Notes under the pieces: generated by a model
What the model was told of the DNA's origin: nothing
Database searches by the model: none
The model's input: only the letters and a program-made list of their open reading frames with translations
Part shown: piece by piece, positions 1-8,713 of the stretch
Layout of the letters: each line of letters begins with the position of its first letter
Position numbering within the stretch: position 1 is the first letter of the stretch
DNA from: a halophilic archaeon
GTDB lineage: Archaea; Halobacteriota; Halobacteria; Halobacteriales; Haladaptataceae
Assembly: GCA_003298465.1 (NCBI GenBank)
Contig: QNGA01000005.1
Span: 186,001 to 250,000 of the forward strand
DNA: 64,000 nt
Reading direction: 5' to 3'
Position numbers and translations under genes: made by a program

Positions 1-2
1 TT

Positions 3-425
3 GGAACGATGTTTGTGCTTGGAATCCCGTTCAACGTGATCACTGGACTTATTACAAGTCTGACTGTTGGGCTGGGCATTGCCTACAGTATTCACTTGAG
101 CGAGCGGTATATCCACGAACTGCAGGCGCAAGGGACGGTCTGGGAAGCGATGCGGAAGAGTGTCACCGGTACCGGTGGAGCACTACTTGGGAGTGCTGCA
201 ACTACTGTCGGCGGATTCGGTGTGCTTGTGTTCGCTATTCTGCCGCCACTGAAGCAATTCGGTATCATTACAGGGCTAACGATTATCTATTCGTTCCTGG
301 CGAGTGTATTCGTCCTGCCAAGCCTCCTCGCACTCTGGACACGCTATCTTGGACCTGGCGGTGAAGTGACAACGGGATCGGAAGCGCAGTCGACAATGGA
401 TGATGTGAGTACAACCGATGACTGA
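3..425 (+). CDS. RND/MMPL-type exporter, C-terminal fragment (cut by window edge)
   Basis: The open frame runs in from the left edge, so only the last ~140 residues are seen. They contain alternating hydrophobic helices and amphipathic turns of the sterol-sensing/MMPL type: an early GLGIAYSIHLSERY stretch, a GSAATTVGGFGVL segment, and two closing membrane helices before a polar tail. This is the pattern of the second transmembrane bundle of haloarchaeal HAE3-like RND exporters, which move hydrophobic or amphiphilic molecules across the cytoplasmic membrane. The stop codon lies inside the next gene with an 8-bp overlap, so it is translationally coupled to the TrmB-type regulator. Substrate cannot be inferred. 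The family call is fairly safe; whether the N-terminus is intact cannot be seen. Confidence 0.75.
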   Translation, partial: GTMFVLGIPFNVITGLITSLTVGLGIAYSIHLSERYIHELQAQGTVWEAMRKSVTGTGGALLGSAATTVGGFGVLVFAILPPLKQFGIITGLTIIYSFLASVFVLPSLLALWTRYLGPGGEVTTGSEAQSTMDDVSTTDD

Positions 426-1191
426 AGGCACTGAATCCGACGCGGTGGCCGCGCTCCAGCAGCTCGGCCTCTCTAAGTATGAGGCACAGGTTTTTAGCGC
501 GCTGCAGCGGATCGGAAAAGGAACGGCGAGCGAGATCGGAGAGGTAAGTGATGTGCCTCGGTCACAGGTGTATGGAACGGCTGAAAGCCTGGAACAACGA
601 GGACTCGTAGATATTCAGCAAGCGAAGCCGAAACAGTTCCGTGCTGTTGGACTTGCTGAAGCCCGGTCTATGCTTCAGACGCAACTTGAGCGAGAACAGG
701 ATCGGGCGTTTGAAGCCCTCAATGAACTCCAACAGGAATCGATTCGTGAAACCGAAACACAGGAAGACGTGTGGCGAATTGAGGGCCAAGAAACGATCAC
801 TAATCGGATGGTTCAGCTGGTCACAGATGCAGAGACCCGCCTGATCTTTGGCGCTCGTAGTCCCTGGCTGATCGATGACGCACTGCGGGAAGCACTCCAG
901 GAAGCGACTGAAGCAGGCGTCGATGTCACGATCACAAGCGCTAACCCGGATGTTTGTGGTATCTTTGAAGATATGGATGGTTTTTCTGTCGCTGCTCTTC
1001 CCTCCGATTTAGATGAAGCAGAGCGAAGCGGACGAGTCCTTATTGTGGATTCAGATATTGTCCTGCTAAGCGTGCTTGAACCCGAAGATAACTCCGATGC
1101 CCATCACGAAGTAGCAATCTGGAGTGATGGAACTGGGTTTGCTAGTGTCTTTATTGGCTTACTCAAAAGTAGACTCTCCAATTCTTTCTGA
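418..1191 (+). CDS. TrmB-family transcriptional regulator
   Basis: A 257-residue protein with an N-terminal winged helix-turn-helix of the TrmB type (residues ~8-75: LQQLGLSKYEAQVFSAL, then SDVPRSQVYGTAESL and a wing), a coiled connecting helix (~80-115), and a C-terminal phospholipase-D-like sensor fold (~120-250, with IFGARSPWL and a DVTITSANP strand). TrmB proteins bind operator DNA as dimers and respond to small ligands. The ATG lies within the last codons of the upstream exporter gene (8-bp overlap), a pairing often seen for MMPL-type exporters and TrmB regulators in haloarchaea. It probably controls the exporter operon; the ligand is unknown. Confidence 0.88.
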   Translation: MTEGTESDAVAALQQLGLSKYEAQVFSALQRIGKGTASEIGEVSDVPRSQVYGTAESLEQRGLVDIQQAKPKQFRAVGLAEARSMLQTQLEREQDRAFEALNELQQESIRETETQEDVWRIEGQETITNRMVQLVTDAETRLIFGARSPWLIDDALREALQEATEAGVDVTITSANPDVCGIFEDMDGFSVAALPSDLDEAERSGRVLIVDSDIVLLSVLEPEDNSDAHHEVAIWSDGTGFASVFIGLLKSRLSNSF

Positions 1192-1475
1192 TCTCCTCCA
1201 ATAATCAAATATAAAACTTTCTTGTCATATTTCAGTGACGAGATGGCACTACTACACCGGCCATTAGTATAATTATATGAATGTCGCCGAGCAACGAGAC
1301 GCCCAAAAAGGAGTCTAATCTGACCCGCAGTTAGTAGAATATACTAACAAGTGCACCCTCCGATGACGAATAGTGATGGTAGTGCAAATAGAGTACGTAG
1401 CTGGTGAGATGGCGAGCGTCGTTCGGTTCTGTGAGCTGCAAAAGATTGAATCTTGCAGCTGTATACAATGTACAC

Positions 1476-1865
1476 ATGGGGGCAAAAACCGTTCGGATCG
1501 AGGTTCACGTCTATGAGATGATCCGAGCGAAAAAACGCGAAGACGAAACGTTCTCGGAAGCAATTGAGCGCCTGGTTGGTGGTGGCTCACTGCTTAATCT
1601 CTACGGAGCAGGCAACGAGGAGGATGTCGAGAACATGCGAGATGTGGTCGATGAAACGAAGGAGAAGACTCGTGGCGGGTTGACGAACTCCGTAACCGAA
1701 CTCAGACCGAGTGACATCCTCCCGCGCCTCAAGGCGCAGGCCTCCTACAAGGGAGGCTTCGCAGAGGTTTCAGGACTGAAACACTGTAAGCGTCGTCTGT
1801 TCGGGGTTCGGCCTTGGCTTACTTGTGCGTCGTGTGGAAAAAATGGCGGGCCGTGGCGCCGTTAG
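1476..1865 (+). CDS. Orphan VapB-like antitoxin with replaced C-terminus
   Basis: The first ~60 residues from the ATG at 1476 read as a haloarchaeal VapB-type antitoxin: MGAKTVRIEVHVYEMI, then KREDETFSEAIERLVGG, closely like the intact antitoxin at 4187-4429. A normal acidic/basic tail continues to about residue 75 (ENMRDVVDETKEKTR). From about 1711 the frame reads through an insertion-sequence end-like hairpin instead of antitoxin sequence, so the last ~50 residues are probably not native. No PIN toxin follows. The upstream start at 1404 was rejected because the family motif begins at 1476. It is either a decaying antitoxin or a solitary one with a random tail. Confidence 0.6.
   Translation: MGAKTVRIEVHVYEMIRAKKREDETFSEAIERLVGGGSLLNLYGAGNEEDVENMRDVVDETKEKTRGGLTNSVTELRPSDILPRLKAQASYKGGFAEVSGLKHCKRRLFGVRPWLTCASCGKNGGPWRR
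1711..1765 (+). repeat. IS200/IS605-type end-like hairpins
   Basis: The sequence GTGACATCCTCC is followed by a perfect GCGCCT/AGGCGC hairpin and a second CCTCC/GGAGG hairpin. The same architecture (GACATYCTC, short GC stem, GCCTCC) recurs at 61183, and related forms occur at 58387 and 63108. It interrupts the antitoxin gene at 1476 and marks the edge of a lost or decayed TnpB-type element. Confidence 0.6.
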
Positions 1866-2395
1866 TCCCGTGAAACACGTGCTGGGTTCTGAAGGATGCG
1901 TCCGATAATTTCGTTTATATTCGGCGCACTTCTGTCGCCGTCACGGTGACTTTCTGGGAACGGTGGTTTCTTCGTCATCGATAATCTCTCCTCCGTCACT
2001 AGTTAGCAGCTCGCATGGCAAAACAATGACGAAACCTTTCAGATAGGAAATAACTGGCGAGTACTACGCCCTGTGTTTGGCGGTCACAGGTCCGATAGAC
2101 GCCGCTGGTGCGTTGTTGCGGATATTGATCGCCTTCCTGGTCTTAAAGCCCGGAATCTCATCATAGGACTTTCGGACTGTCATCCGTTCACGTCGTCCTG
2201 TTCTTTCACGCCACGATTTTGTCGGTCTCTATGAGTGGGTCGGGCAGACTCTTATTGGCGGTAATCTGGGAACTCAGGGCTGTCTGGTCGAAACGGTCGG
2301 AGTCAGTCATGGGTTGTTTCGTAGGAGCTCTAGCGGCAACACGACTGTGCATCTGTACAATCTATGAATTTATTCGAATTTAACCCGAGAAGATA
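1866..2395. other. Gene-free stretch with two decayed minus-strand fragments
   Basis: No intact gene is seen. Two minus-strand stretches read like protein over ~30-40 codons each, one around 1868-1960 ending in NPARVSRD and one around 2090-2190 with KSYDEIPGFKTRKAIN. Both are broken by stops and shifts and I cannot assign a family. It looks like graveyard DNA next to the IS-like hairpins at 1711. Confidence 0.35.
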
Positions 2396-3613
2396 TCAAC
2401 TGGCTGTTGTTTCTGAATCGTCGCTGTCGTCGTCGGGTGTTGACTCAGCTGCTATCGCGGCGTTGCTGCTAACTTCTTGCGGTGCAGTCCCAACTGACTC
2501 GCCGAGGGATACGGTCGGCGAGAGTGGCTGGCCGTGAATGAGTTCTGGGAGGACGATACGGATGCCTTCAATCATGACGATGAAGATGATTGGTAGGAAG
2601 AAAAAGCCATACCAGCCGAATAGGATGGGGCCGAGGAGATAGGCGAACATCATTAAAACCATATTCAGCTGGCGGCCGGTGATATATGGCTGGAGGAAGG
2701 TCTGTGGGAGTAGATCGAGGGCGATGAAGTAGAGAACAAGAATACTTCCGAGAAACGTGAGATGGGTGCCGCTTGTATTGACTGCTTGGATGCCGAGATA
2801 GCCGACGACGGGGAGATAGATGAGTTTGCCGACGACGATGGGAATGAGGCTGGCGACGCCGGTGAGAAATGCCAGGACGAACACCATGGGGATGTGGAGT
2901 CCGTCTGGCGCAACAGCGTTCGTGCTCCAGTAGGCGACGGCCGCGATGAGAGACATGGCAATAATGAAGAGAAGATTCCCGAAGAAGACTGACTCAAGGT
3001 CGTTGTCGATTGCGGTAGCATACGCATAGGCGGTGGTTTCGGTGCCGCCGAAGAGGTGCTGGAGGCCTGCTGAGATGTTGTTGTCGTGTTCCAACAGAAA
3101 ATACGAGAGTGTGATGGCGAGTGCGAGAAACAGGAGTGTGCTGATGAATGCTGAGAGGACAGTGACGCCGACTTGGAGTATCGTTCGAAGCGTCTGCCGT
3201 GGGTCAGTAATGAATTGACGTGGGTTTTGGACGACAGATGCCAGTGCTTGCTGCTGCTCAGTGGCGAGCCCGCTTTGATTGAAATATGAACTGATGAGGC
3301 CAACAGGGTCAGCGGTGCTACTGAGGAATTGCTGGATCTGTTGGAAGATTTGGAAGCCGGCATACAGCGTGAGCACGACAATCGGGACGAGAACGAGTGA
3401 GACAGTCACTCCGGCTGCAATTCTGTCTGATTTGATGCGGCGGTCCAGGCGGGTGTATATCGGCCGGGTGGCATAGTAGCCGAAGACACCGAGAACGAGA
3501 ATGCCAATGAACGAGTACGCGATGTATGCTGCCGCGAGTGCGAGGAGAATGAAGAGAAGCCACCAGCCGATACGAGCTCGATCAGTTGGCAGTTCGAACG
3601 TGACGGTTGACAT
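2396..3613 (-). CDS. AI-2E family (PerM/YdiK-type) membrane permease
   Basis: A 405-residue polytopic protein with about eight membrane segments. The N-terminal helices begin ~residue 15 (WWLLFILLALAAAYIAY), a conserved polar region follows (YYATRPIYTRLDRRIKSD), then a large central loop and a bundle of C-terminal helices with a FLTGVASLIPIVVGKLIY-type segment and a GPILFGWYG motif typical of the AI-2E/PerM family. Members move small molecules or ions; many archaeal ones have no known substrate. The ATG at 3613 was chosen because the family's N-terminus begins there. The open frame extends ~100 codons further upstream, but that extension is not membrane-like and overlaps the neighbouring vapC gene. 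Confidence 0.85.
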   Translation of the reverse strand: MSTVTFELPTDRARIGWWLLFILLALAAAYIAYSFIGILVLGVFGYYATRPIYTRLDRRIKSDRIAAGVTVSLVLVPIVVLTLYAGFQIFQQIQQFLSSTADPVGLISSYFNQSGLATEQQQALASVVQNPRQFITDPRQTLRTILQVGVTVLSAFISTLLFLALAITLSYFLLEHDNNISAGLQHLFGGTETTAYAYATAIDNDLESVFFGNLLFIIAMSLIAAVAYWSTNAVAPDGLHIPMVFVLAFLTGVASLIPIVVGKLIYLPVVGYLGIQAVNTSGTHLTFLGSILVLYFIALDLLPQTFLQPYITGRQLNMVLMMFAYLLGPILFGWYGFFFLPIIFIVMIEGIRIVLPELIHGQPLSPTVSLGESVGTAPQEVSSNAAIAAESTPDDDSDDSETTAS

Positions 3614-3797
3614 TCTGTTTGACTCACTACCTACTCCTCGAAAAGATTGTGGGTAGTTCACGATAAAGAATCGAAAGAGAGCAGTAGATTTTCGCTGATG
3701 ATACCCCTGCGAAAGGGAAGACGAGCGCAGGCGTCTCGTTACCGAAACATAGTGAAATAATGTGCCACCTGAAAGGCAAGGTCTGGATAGAAGTCGC

Positions 3798-4190
3798 TCA
3801 GTAGGTTTCGACGTCGAGGTCGTCGATTCGATCGAAGTGATTGCTATTACGGGTGACGACCGGTTCGTCGTTGAGCAGTGCAGTCGCACCAATAAGACAG
3901 TCTTCTCGGTCGATCTCTTCACCCCGAGACATGAGTTCCCCCGAAATTTTTCCCGCTTTCCGCATTACCGTATCGTCGGCGACGACAGCGTGGCGAGTGT
4001 CGAGCACGTCAAGTATTTTCTGCTGGCGTTCTTCGGGAACATCTAACTGCGGAACAGCTTCGTAGAGCTCGAGGACGGTAATCGAGGCGACTTTTTCGGG
4101 GCGGTTCTCCTTCTCTATGAAATCAAGATACGTGAGAGCGTCCGGGTCGTCATGCAAAATATCGATAATGAAAGATGTGTCCTCAATCAT
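3798..4190 (-). CDS. VapC-type PIN-domain ribonuclease toxin
   Basis: A 130-residue PIN domain. Acidic active-site residues are visible: D4 in MIEDTSFIIDIL, E41 in the TVLELYEA helix, the REDCLIGA segment (D97) and N115 in VVTRNSNHF, the usual four-carboxylate PIN layout. Toxins of this family cleave RNA, often tRNA, when released from their antitoxin. The start codon overlaps the upstream antitoxin stop by 4 bp (ATGA), the normal antitoxin-first operon. It appears intact and presumably functional. The target is unknown. Confidence 0.88.
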   Translation of the reverse strand: MIEDTSFIIDILHDDPDALTYLDFIEKENRPEKVASITVLELYEAVPQLDVPEERQQKILDVLDTRHAVVADDTVMRKAGKISGELMSRGEEIDREDCLIGATALLNDEPVVTRNSNHFDRIDDLDVETY

Positions 4191-4429
4191 TCGTCACTCC
4201 GCAAGTCTGAATCGAGGCGTTCACGGCGATCACGGGAGCGTTCTCGTCCCTCTTCGATCATCCCTTCGAGTTTCTCGGCTTCTTTGTCAGAGAGAGCGCC
4301 AGCTACCTCCTTCCACGAGCGTTCGCCCGCAATTCGCTTGACGACCTCCGAGAATGACTCTCCTTCCCGCTTGTGTGCCTTGAGGCGTTCGTAGGCCTCC
4401 TCATCGAGAGAGATAGTTTTCGTCGCCAT
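4187..4429 (-). CDS. VapB-type antitoxin
   Basis: An 80-residue protein with a short N-terminal ribbon-helix-helix/AbrB-like DNA-binding part (ATKTISLDEEAYERLKA), a conserved GESFSEVVKRIAGE stretch, and an acidic-basic helical C-terminus (EGRERSRDRRERLD) of the kind that wraps the PIN toxin. It overlaps the vapC gene by 4 bp, so the two are translated together. It should neutralise the toxin and repress its own promoter. The homologous segment at 1476 is a decayed relative. Confidence 0.87.
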   Translation of the reverse strand: MATKTISLDEEAYERLKAHKREGESFSEVVKRIAGERSWKEVAGALSDKEAEKLEGMIEEGRERSRDRRERLDSDLRSDE

Positions 4430-4787
4430 CCCAATACACAGTCGTGTGTGCAGACATATAAAGATATGAGGAGCAACCAGTGGTGAGGCAACCGGACAAG
4501 ACTAGCCGTCGACAGCGAGACACGATCGAGTATCCGGCACTAATTCTGGAGACCGGCGGATCTGCTTGCTCTGCATACTCACGGACTACAATCGGCTACA
4601 TCCAGGTTATCCTGTTCTAATCTCGCAGAACGACACTCTCTCAGACGTAATCCCTCTCTAGAATCGCCGTGAACAGCGTATGCTGGCAGAGGCGGGTCCG
4701 AATACCGTCGTGAAACAGCGAATCAAATAGTGGTCCGAGTGTCTTCTTGTCTCGCTTGAAACTCTAGAACTTCACTTCCTGCCTCAA
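4430..4787. other. Gene-free stretch
   Basis: About 360 bp between the divergent vapBC pair and the secretion module. No credible coding frame, RNA gene or repeat was recognised. Confidence 0.4.
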
Positions 4788-4860
4788 TATATAGAAAAAT
4801 CTGTCTTTCATATAAAATGCATAGTTCAATCTTGCAATCTAAAGTTATTTGTGGCGGTCA
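4788..4860 (+). promoter_or_regulatory. Probable promoter of the first secretion-module operon
   Basis: An AT-rich patch in GC-rich surroundings contains two TATA-like elements (TATATAGA at 4788 and CATATAAAAT at 4809) 60-85 bp before the pilin-like gene's ATG at 4876. It is the only such patch upstream of the 4876-10141 gene run, so it is the likely transcription start region. Confidence 0.4.
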
Positions 4861-4875
4861 ATAGTAGACATAAGC

Positions 4876-5211
4876 ATGCCTCCACGCCACAAGCTCACAC
4901 GGACCATAGCCGTCCTGGTTACAATCTGTGCAAATGCCGGCGTCGCGGCCGCTCAGCAGAGCGAAATCAATAACTCGCTCACACAGATCGAGGAGTTCGT
5001 CGCAACCACACTCGGCCAGGTCGGCGTGATCGTCTTTCTCATCGGCGCCGCCGTCTGGTTCATCTCCCGCCGGAGCGCCGATCGCGCCCAATGGGGCTGG
5101 CGTGGCATGTGGGGCGGCGCTGGCATGATCATCCTCTCAGTCAGCTACAACGTGTTCGTCAATCTCTTCGAGAACCTCGCCCCCGGACTAATCATCCCCA
5201 TCCTTCCCTAA
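4876..5211 (+). CDS. VirB2/TrbC-like pilin-type membrane protein (putative)
   Basis: A 111-residue protein with a cleavable-looking signal peptide (RTIAVLVTICANAGVAAAQQ), a short polar segment (NNSLTQIEEFVATT), a first hydrophobic helix (GQVGVIVFLIGAAVWFI), a basic cytoplasmic loop (SRRSADRAQWGW), and a second hydrophobic helix ending in PGLIIPILP. Size, signal peptide and two-helix hairpin match VirB2/TrbC pilin subunits of type IV secretion systems, although sequence alone is weak evidence. Position supports the call: it is the first gene of a run that continues with a surface protein, a VirB6-like protein and an ATPase. The ATG at 4876 was preferred over the upstream start at 4849 because it places the signal peptide at the N-terminus. 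Confidence 0.5.
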   Translation: MPPRHKLTRTIAVLVTICANAGVAAAQQSEINNSLTQIEEFVATTLGQVGVIVFLIGAAVWFISRRSADRAQWGWRGMWGGAGMIILSVSYNVFVNLFENLAPGLIIPILP

Positions 5212-5274
5212 ACAATACACTCGCAGCGACCCACGCGTCATCCCCGCTCCACGTACTCGCCTCACAGCACCGCT

Positions 5275-7107
5275 ATGAGAGTCAGCCTTCCTTCAGGCCT
5301 GTTGTTCGTTGCCCTCCTTGTGCTTCCCATGGGAAGCGCACTGACGCCACCCATCGCTGATGCGCCCGACGGAGCAGTCCGGCTCTTCATCACTGACGAC
5401 CGTGATCCGGACACTGGCACGATACCGCCATTCGTACGCGCATCAATCGACGACGTCGTCGAGACAAAGCGCCCTACTACGGCGAACGTCAGTCGCATGC
5501 GTGATTTCTACTATGCGACGACACAGCCACCGTATCGCGTCGGCCCGGCCAACCGGACACTCAGTGAGTATCGTCGCGCACAGCTGCGCTCGATTCACCG
5601 CAACGAGTCAATAAGCCTGTGGCTCCCGGATTCCCAGCGCTCGAACGGCACCGTCGTCACAGATGCCCATATCACGCTGCTCGGAACACTAGAGGGAACA
5701 CACACTCGTCTCGATACAGCCGGCGGAAACCAATCGAAAAACGGGAGTGAGCTCCTGTTGATTCCCCGTACTGGGACAGTCCTCACGCATCTCGATTATT
5801 CGACTCGGCTTCCGAACCGCACGTGTACCGTTGTCGGCGACACCAAGACGTGTCGCAACTACACACTCCTCGACCAGCATGTCAATCGAACCGTCCAAAT
5901 CGGCTCACAGACGTGGCCTAGCAATCCGGAGACACCACGACAGCTCGAGTATGCCGGGGTGACCGCCACCGAACCAGCGACGCTGCAGGTCCGCGCAACG
6001 ATCAACACGACGATCGCTGTTCAAACATCGACGTACGTCCGTGGGCGGGATGGCTGGCAGCTGTCGAACACAAGTGCCAACGAGACGCTCACACTCTCGC
6101 ATACAGTACAAGACACGGCCCGCGTCGTCATTACGACGAATCAAAACCTCAGCGTCACCCAGACGGTCGTCCGCTCCGAGGATGGTATCGATCGGGTCAT
6201 CCTCCAGTTCGCGGGCCCACAGACGCTGTCTGACCGGCGACTCTGGAGCTATGCGCGATTCCAGCAGTCGACAGGCCGTGTCGAGAATATCTGGGGTGTT
6301 TATTCGCAGCGCCAGTACGCCAACGCGACACGCGGCTATCGCCTCCGCAATAGGCTGAACACCAAACTCTCACTATCCTCCACTCCCTCGAACCAGATCA
6401 ATCGAACGCGTCCACAGCAGACAGTCACAGGGACTCGCTATCAGACCGTCTCATTCCCGAATGTCCTTGAACTGCAACTCGCCGCTCGGAGCCGCCAGCC
6501 CACGCTTCGATGGACAGGGAAGAGGGGCGTCGTATCCGTGCCTGAAATTAGCAGGACACGGGGCTTCAATCTGTCAGCGGCTCCAGCGCCGCTCGACCAG
6601 CATGTGAATCTTACCTCCGTCCCGCCCCGTGGGTATAAGATGATCGTCGTTACCAACGTCGACCAGCCAGTTACGGCGGTTCGCGATATCCATAATGATT
6701 CGATTCCAGTGCAGACACAGACTGTTCGTGAGCGGAACGCGACGCTGTCCACTAGGACACTCAATGAGACGCACGCGCGAATCCAGCTCACCGACACTGC
6801 CACTGGCCAGCCGCTCGCGGGCCGCACGCTCTGGCTTAGTGGCGCCGCAGCGGGGCGAGTGACGACGAACGCTGACGGCGTTGCTATCGTCGAGCGGCGT
6901 GACCTCTACGTCACTATCTCGTTCTCGGGGGCGACCAACGTCTCCGAGAGCGTCTACTACGGTTCGACACAGACGCAGGTCGTGTTCCAGCCGGAGCCGT
7001 TCAACATCTACCAGCTACTCGGGAGTCTCGCTGGTGCCCTCATCTCAATTGCAGCGTTTGTCGTCTTTTTCCTGCCGTTCGCGTACATGCGACAGAAGAA
7101 ACGTTAG
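5275..7107 (+). CDS. Large sequon-rich surface protein with C-terminal membrane anchor
   Basis: A 610-residue exported protein with a Sec-type signal peptide (LLFVALLVLPMGSALT), a long extracellular region, and a single C-terminal helix (~575-600, ALISIAAFVVFFLPFAYM) followed by a basic stop-transfer tail RQKKR. The ectodomain carries about twenty N-x-S/T sequons (for example NRT, NES, NGT, NLT), so it is probably heavily N-glycosylated. A carboxypeptidase-regulatory/Ig-like beta fold is visible near residues 500-560 (ATGQPLAGRTLWLSG, then TTNADGVAIV). It sits between the pilin-like and VirB6-like genes. A role in cell-cell contact or as an outer part of the transfer machine is inferred from position only. 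Confidence 0.6.
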   Translation: MRVSLPSGLLFVALLVLPMGSALTPPIADAPDGAVRLFITDDRDPDTGTIPPFVRASIDDVVETKRPTTANVSRMRDFYYATTQPPYRVGPANRTLSEYRRAQLRSIHRNESISLWLPDSQRSNGTVVTDAHITLLGTLEGTHTRLDTAGGNQSKNGSELLLIPRTGTVLTHLDYSTRLPNRTCTVVGDTKTCRNYTLLDQHVNRTVQIGSQTWPSNPETPRQLEYAGVTATEPATLQVRATINTTIAVQTSTYVRGRDGWQLSNTSANETLTLSHTVQDTARVVITTNQNLSVTQTVVRSEDGIDRVILQFAGPQTLSDRRLWSYARFQQSTGRVENIWGVYSQRQYANATRGYRLRNRLNTKLSLSSTPSNQINRTRPQQTVTGTRYQTVSFPNVLELQLAARSRQPTLRWTGKRGVVSVPEISRTRGFNLSAAPAPLDQHVNLTSVPPRGYKMIVVTNVDQPVTAVRDIHNDSIPVQTQTVRERNATLSTRTLNETHARIQLTDTATGQPLAGRTLWLSGAAAGRVTTNADGVAIVERRDLYVTISFSGATNVSESVYYGSTQTQVVFQPEPFNIYQLLGSLAGALISIAAFVVFFLPFAYMRQKKR

Positions 7108-7188
7108 AAATCGTGAAGAACTTATTTAGGGAATGCCAACAATACTCATACAACTCCTACGCAAGCAAGAAAAATCGTTCAGCAAACG

Positions 7189-8664
7189 ATGACCGGGCCA
7201 CAGCTCCACACTCCGCTTTCCGTCGCCCAGGACAGCCTTGACGCCGTCATACCAACAGTCAGCAAGATGGCCATCGCGACACCGCTCGTCGACGGTACTA
7301 CGATCCCGCTCGCCGCCGTCTTCACCGACTGGATTGCGAACTTCTTCACCTACATCCTCACCGGGATTCTCGGCTTCATCGGCGAACTCATCGCCAACGG
7401 CCTCCGCACGTTCATCATCTTCGACAGCCCCTACACGGACCCGACGATGCAGTCCGCCTTCCAGCACAACCTCGACATCTTCCCACAGCTACTCGTGATC
7501 ATGGTCATGGCGGGCGTTGCAACGAAACCGTTCGCCGACCAGCGCGAGGTGACGACCTTCATGCTCGCCTGGAAAGCACTGAAAGCGATCATCTTTGTCG
7601 CCGTCGCCCGCCAAATCATGCATTTCGGCTTATTGTTAACCAACGCAATCATCCGCCACATCTTCACCGCCGACTATGGAGCCGCGTTCGGACCCCGAGT
7701 CCTCAAGTCCAGCCTCGACGGCGCGGCAGCCTCAGGTGCCGGCGTCACCATCGGCGCACTCATCCTCAGTATGGTGTCTGTCGCCGGTATTCTTCTAGCA
7801 CTCGGCGTGTTCGTCCTCCGTGAGTTCCTCTTCAACGCGACGTTCATCCTTCTGCCTGTGCTCGGAGCGATGCTCTATCTGGACTTTGGGCCGCTCCAGT
7901 ACACGTCGGAGATCGCGAAGACAGCACTCCGTGCGACCGCCTATATGCTGCTTGCGGGCGTCGTAATGGCTGGTCTCCTCCAGACTGGTGCAGCGACCGC
8001 CGGCGCGTATACAGACATGACCGGCCAAGCAGCGACTGCCGTTCAGGGCCAGCAAGCCGCCGGTGATCCTGGATTTGGGGAAGTCCTTGAGGCGTACCTC
8101 TTCTGGCTCATCGGCCTGGTCGCGCCTGCCTTAGTCGGAATTAAATCAGCAGCCATGGCTGGACTATCGCCCAGACGGATCTCCGGCCGGCAAGGTGCGA
8201 AAAGCAAATCGAGCTCACGGAGTTCCTCGACGAGGCAGTCGAACCAGAAGTCCACGCGCACCAGCCTGATCGAACAGGCAAGGCATGGGACGTCGAAGGG
8301 CCTTCGAAGAGTCGATAATCGGACACACGGTATAGGTAGTACTGCTGTCCGAAAAGCAGGGACGGCTACTGGGCGCGCAAAAAGTAAAATTGGAAATGCA
8401 GTAGACGCCGTGCCTGGTTCAGAATTTGGAAGAACAGTAACACAAGGAGGAAGGAAGGGAAGCAAACGAGTAGCTAAAGATGTAAAATCTGGTGCAGACT
8501 ACGCAACACGAAATCTCCATCAATCGCCTATCGATTGGGCAGAAGCGGGTCTCGAACGCTATCGAGAAGATCCTGTGGTCGACACGACAGCTAAAACAGA
8601 GTCAAAGCAAAGAGAATTGAGCGATTGGTCAGACCAGTCCGCTAGCAAGCATCAGTCTAAGTAA
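7189..8664 (+). CDS. VirB6/TrbL-like polytopic membrane protein (putative)
   Basis: A 491-residue protein. An N-terminal amphipathic region is followed by about six to seven membrane helices between residues ~40 and ~320 (ILTGILGFIGELIANGL, LLVIMVMAGVA, GVTIGALILSMVSVAGILLALGV in part, MLLAGVVMAGLLQTGA), then a ~160-residue basic, Ser/Lys-rich cytoplasmic tail. This topology, with a long soluble tail after the helices, is that of VirB6/TrbL/TraG-N channel proteins of type IV secretion systems. The neighbours (pilin-like gene upstream, AAA+ ATPase downstream) agree. From about 8330 the base composition becomes clearly more AT-rich than the first two thirds of the gene, and this continues into the next gene. 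Confidence 0.5.
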   Translation: MTGPQLHTPLSVAQDSLDAVIPTVSKMAIATPLVDGTTIPLAAVFTDWIANFFTYILTGILGFIGELIANGLRTFIIFDSPYTDPTMQSAFQHNLDIFPQLLVIMVMAGVATKPFADQREVTTFMLAWKALKAIIFVAVARQIMHFGLLLTNAIIRHIFTADYGAAFGPRVLKSSLDGAAASGAGVTIGALILSMVSVAGILLALGVFVLREFLFNATFILLPVLGAMLYLDFGPLQYTSEIAKTALRATAYMLLAGVVMAGLLQTGAATAGAYTDMTGQAATAVQGQQAAGDPGFGEVLEAYLFWLIGLVAPALVGIKSAAMAGLSPRRISGRQGAKSKSSSRSSSTRQSNQKSTRTSLIEQARHGTSKGLRRVDNRTHGIGSTAVRKAGTATGRAKSKIGNAVDAVPGSEFGRTVTQGGRKGSKRVAKDVKSGADYATRNLHQSPIDWAEAGLERYREDPVVDTTAKTESKQRELSDWSDQSASKHQSK

Positions 8665-8713
8665 TGTGCGACCGGATACCTAGACAACGAAAACCGCCTC
8701 TTTTGATGTGACT

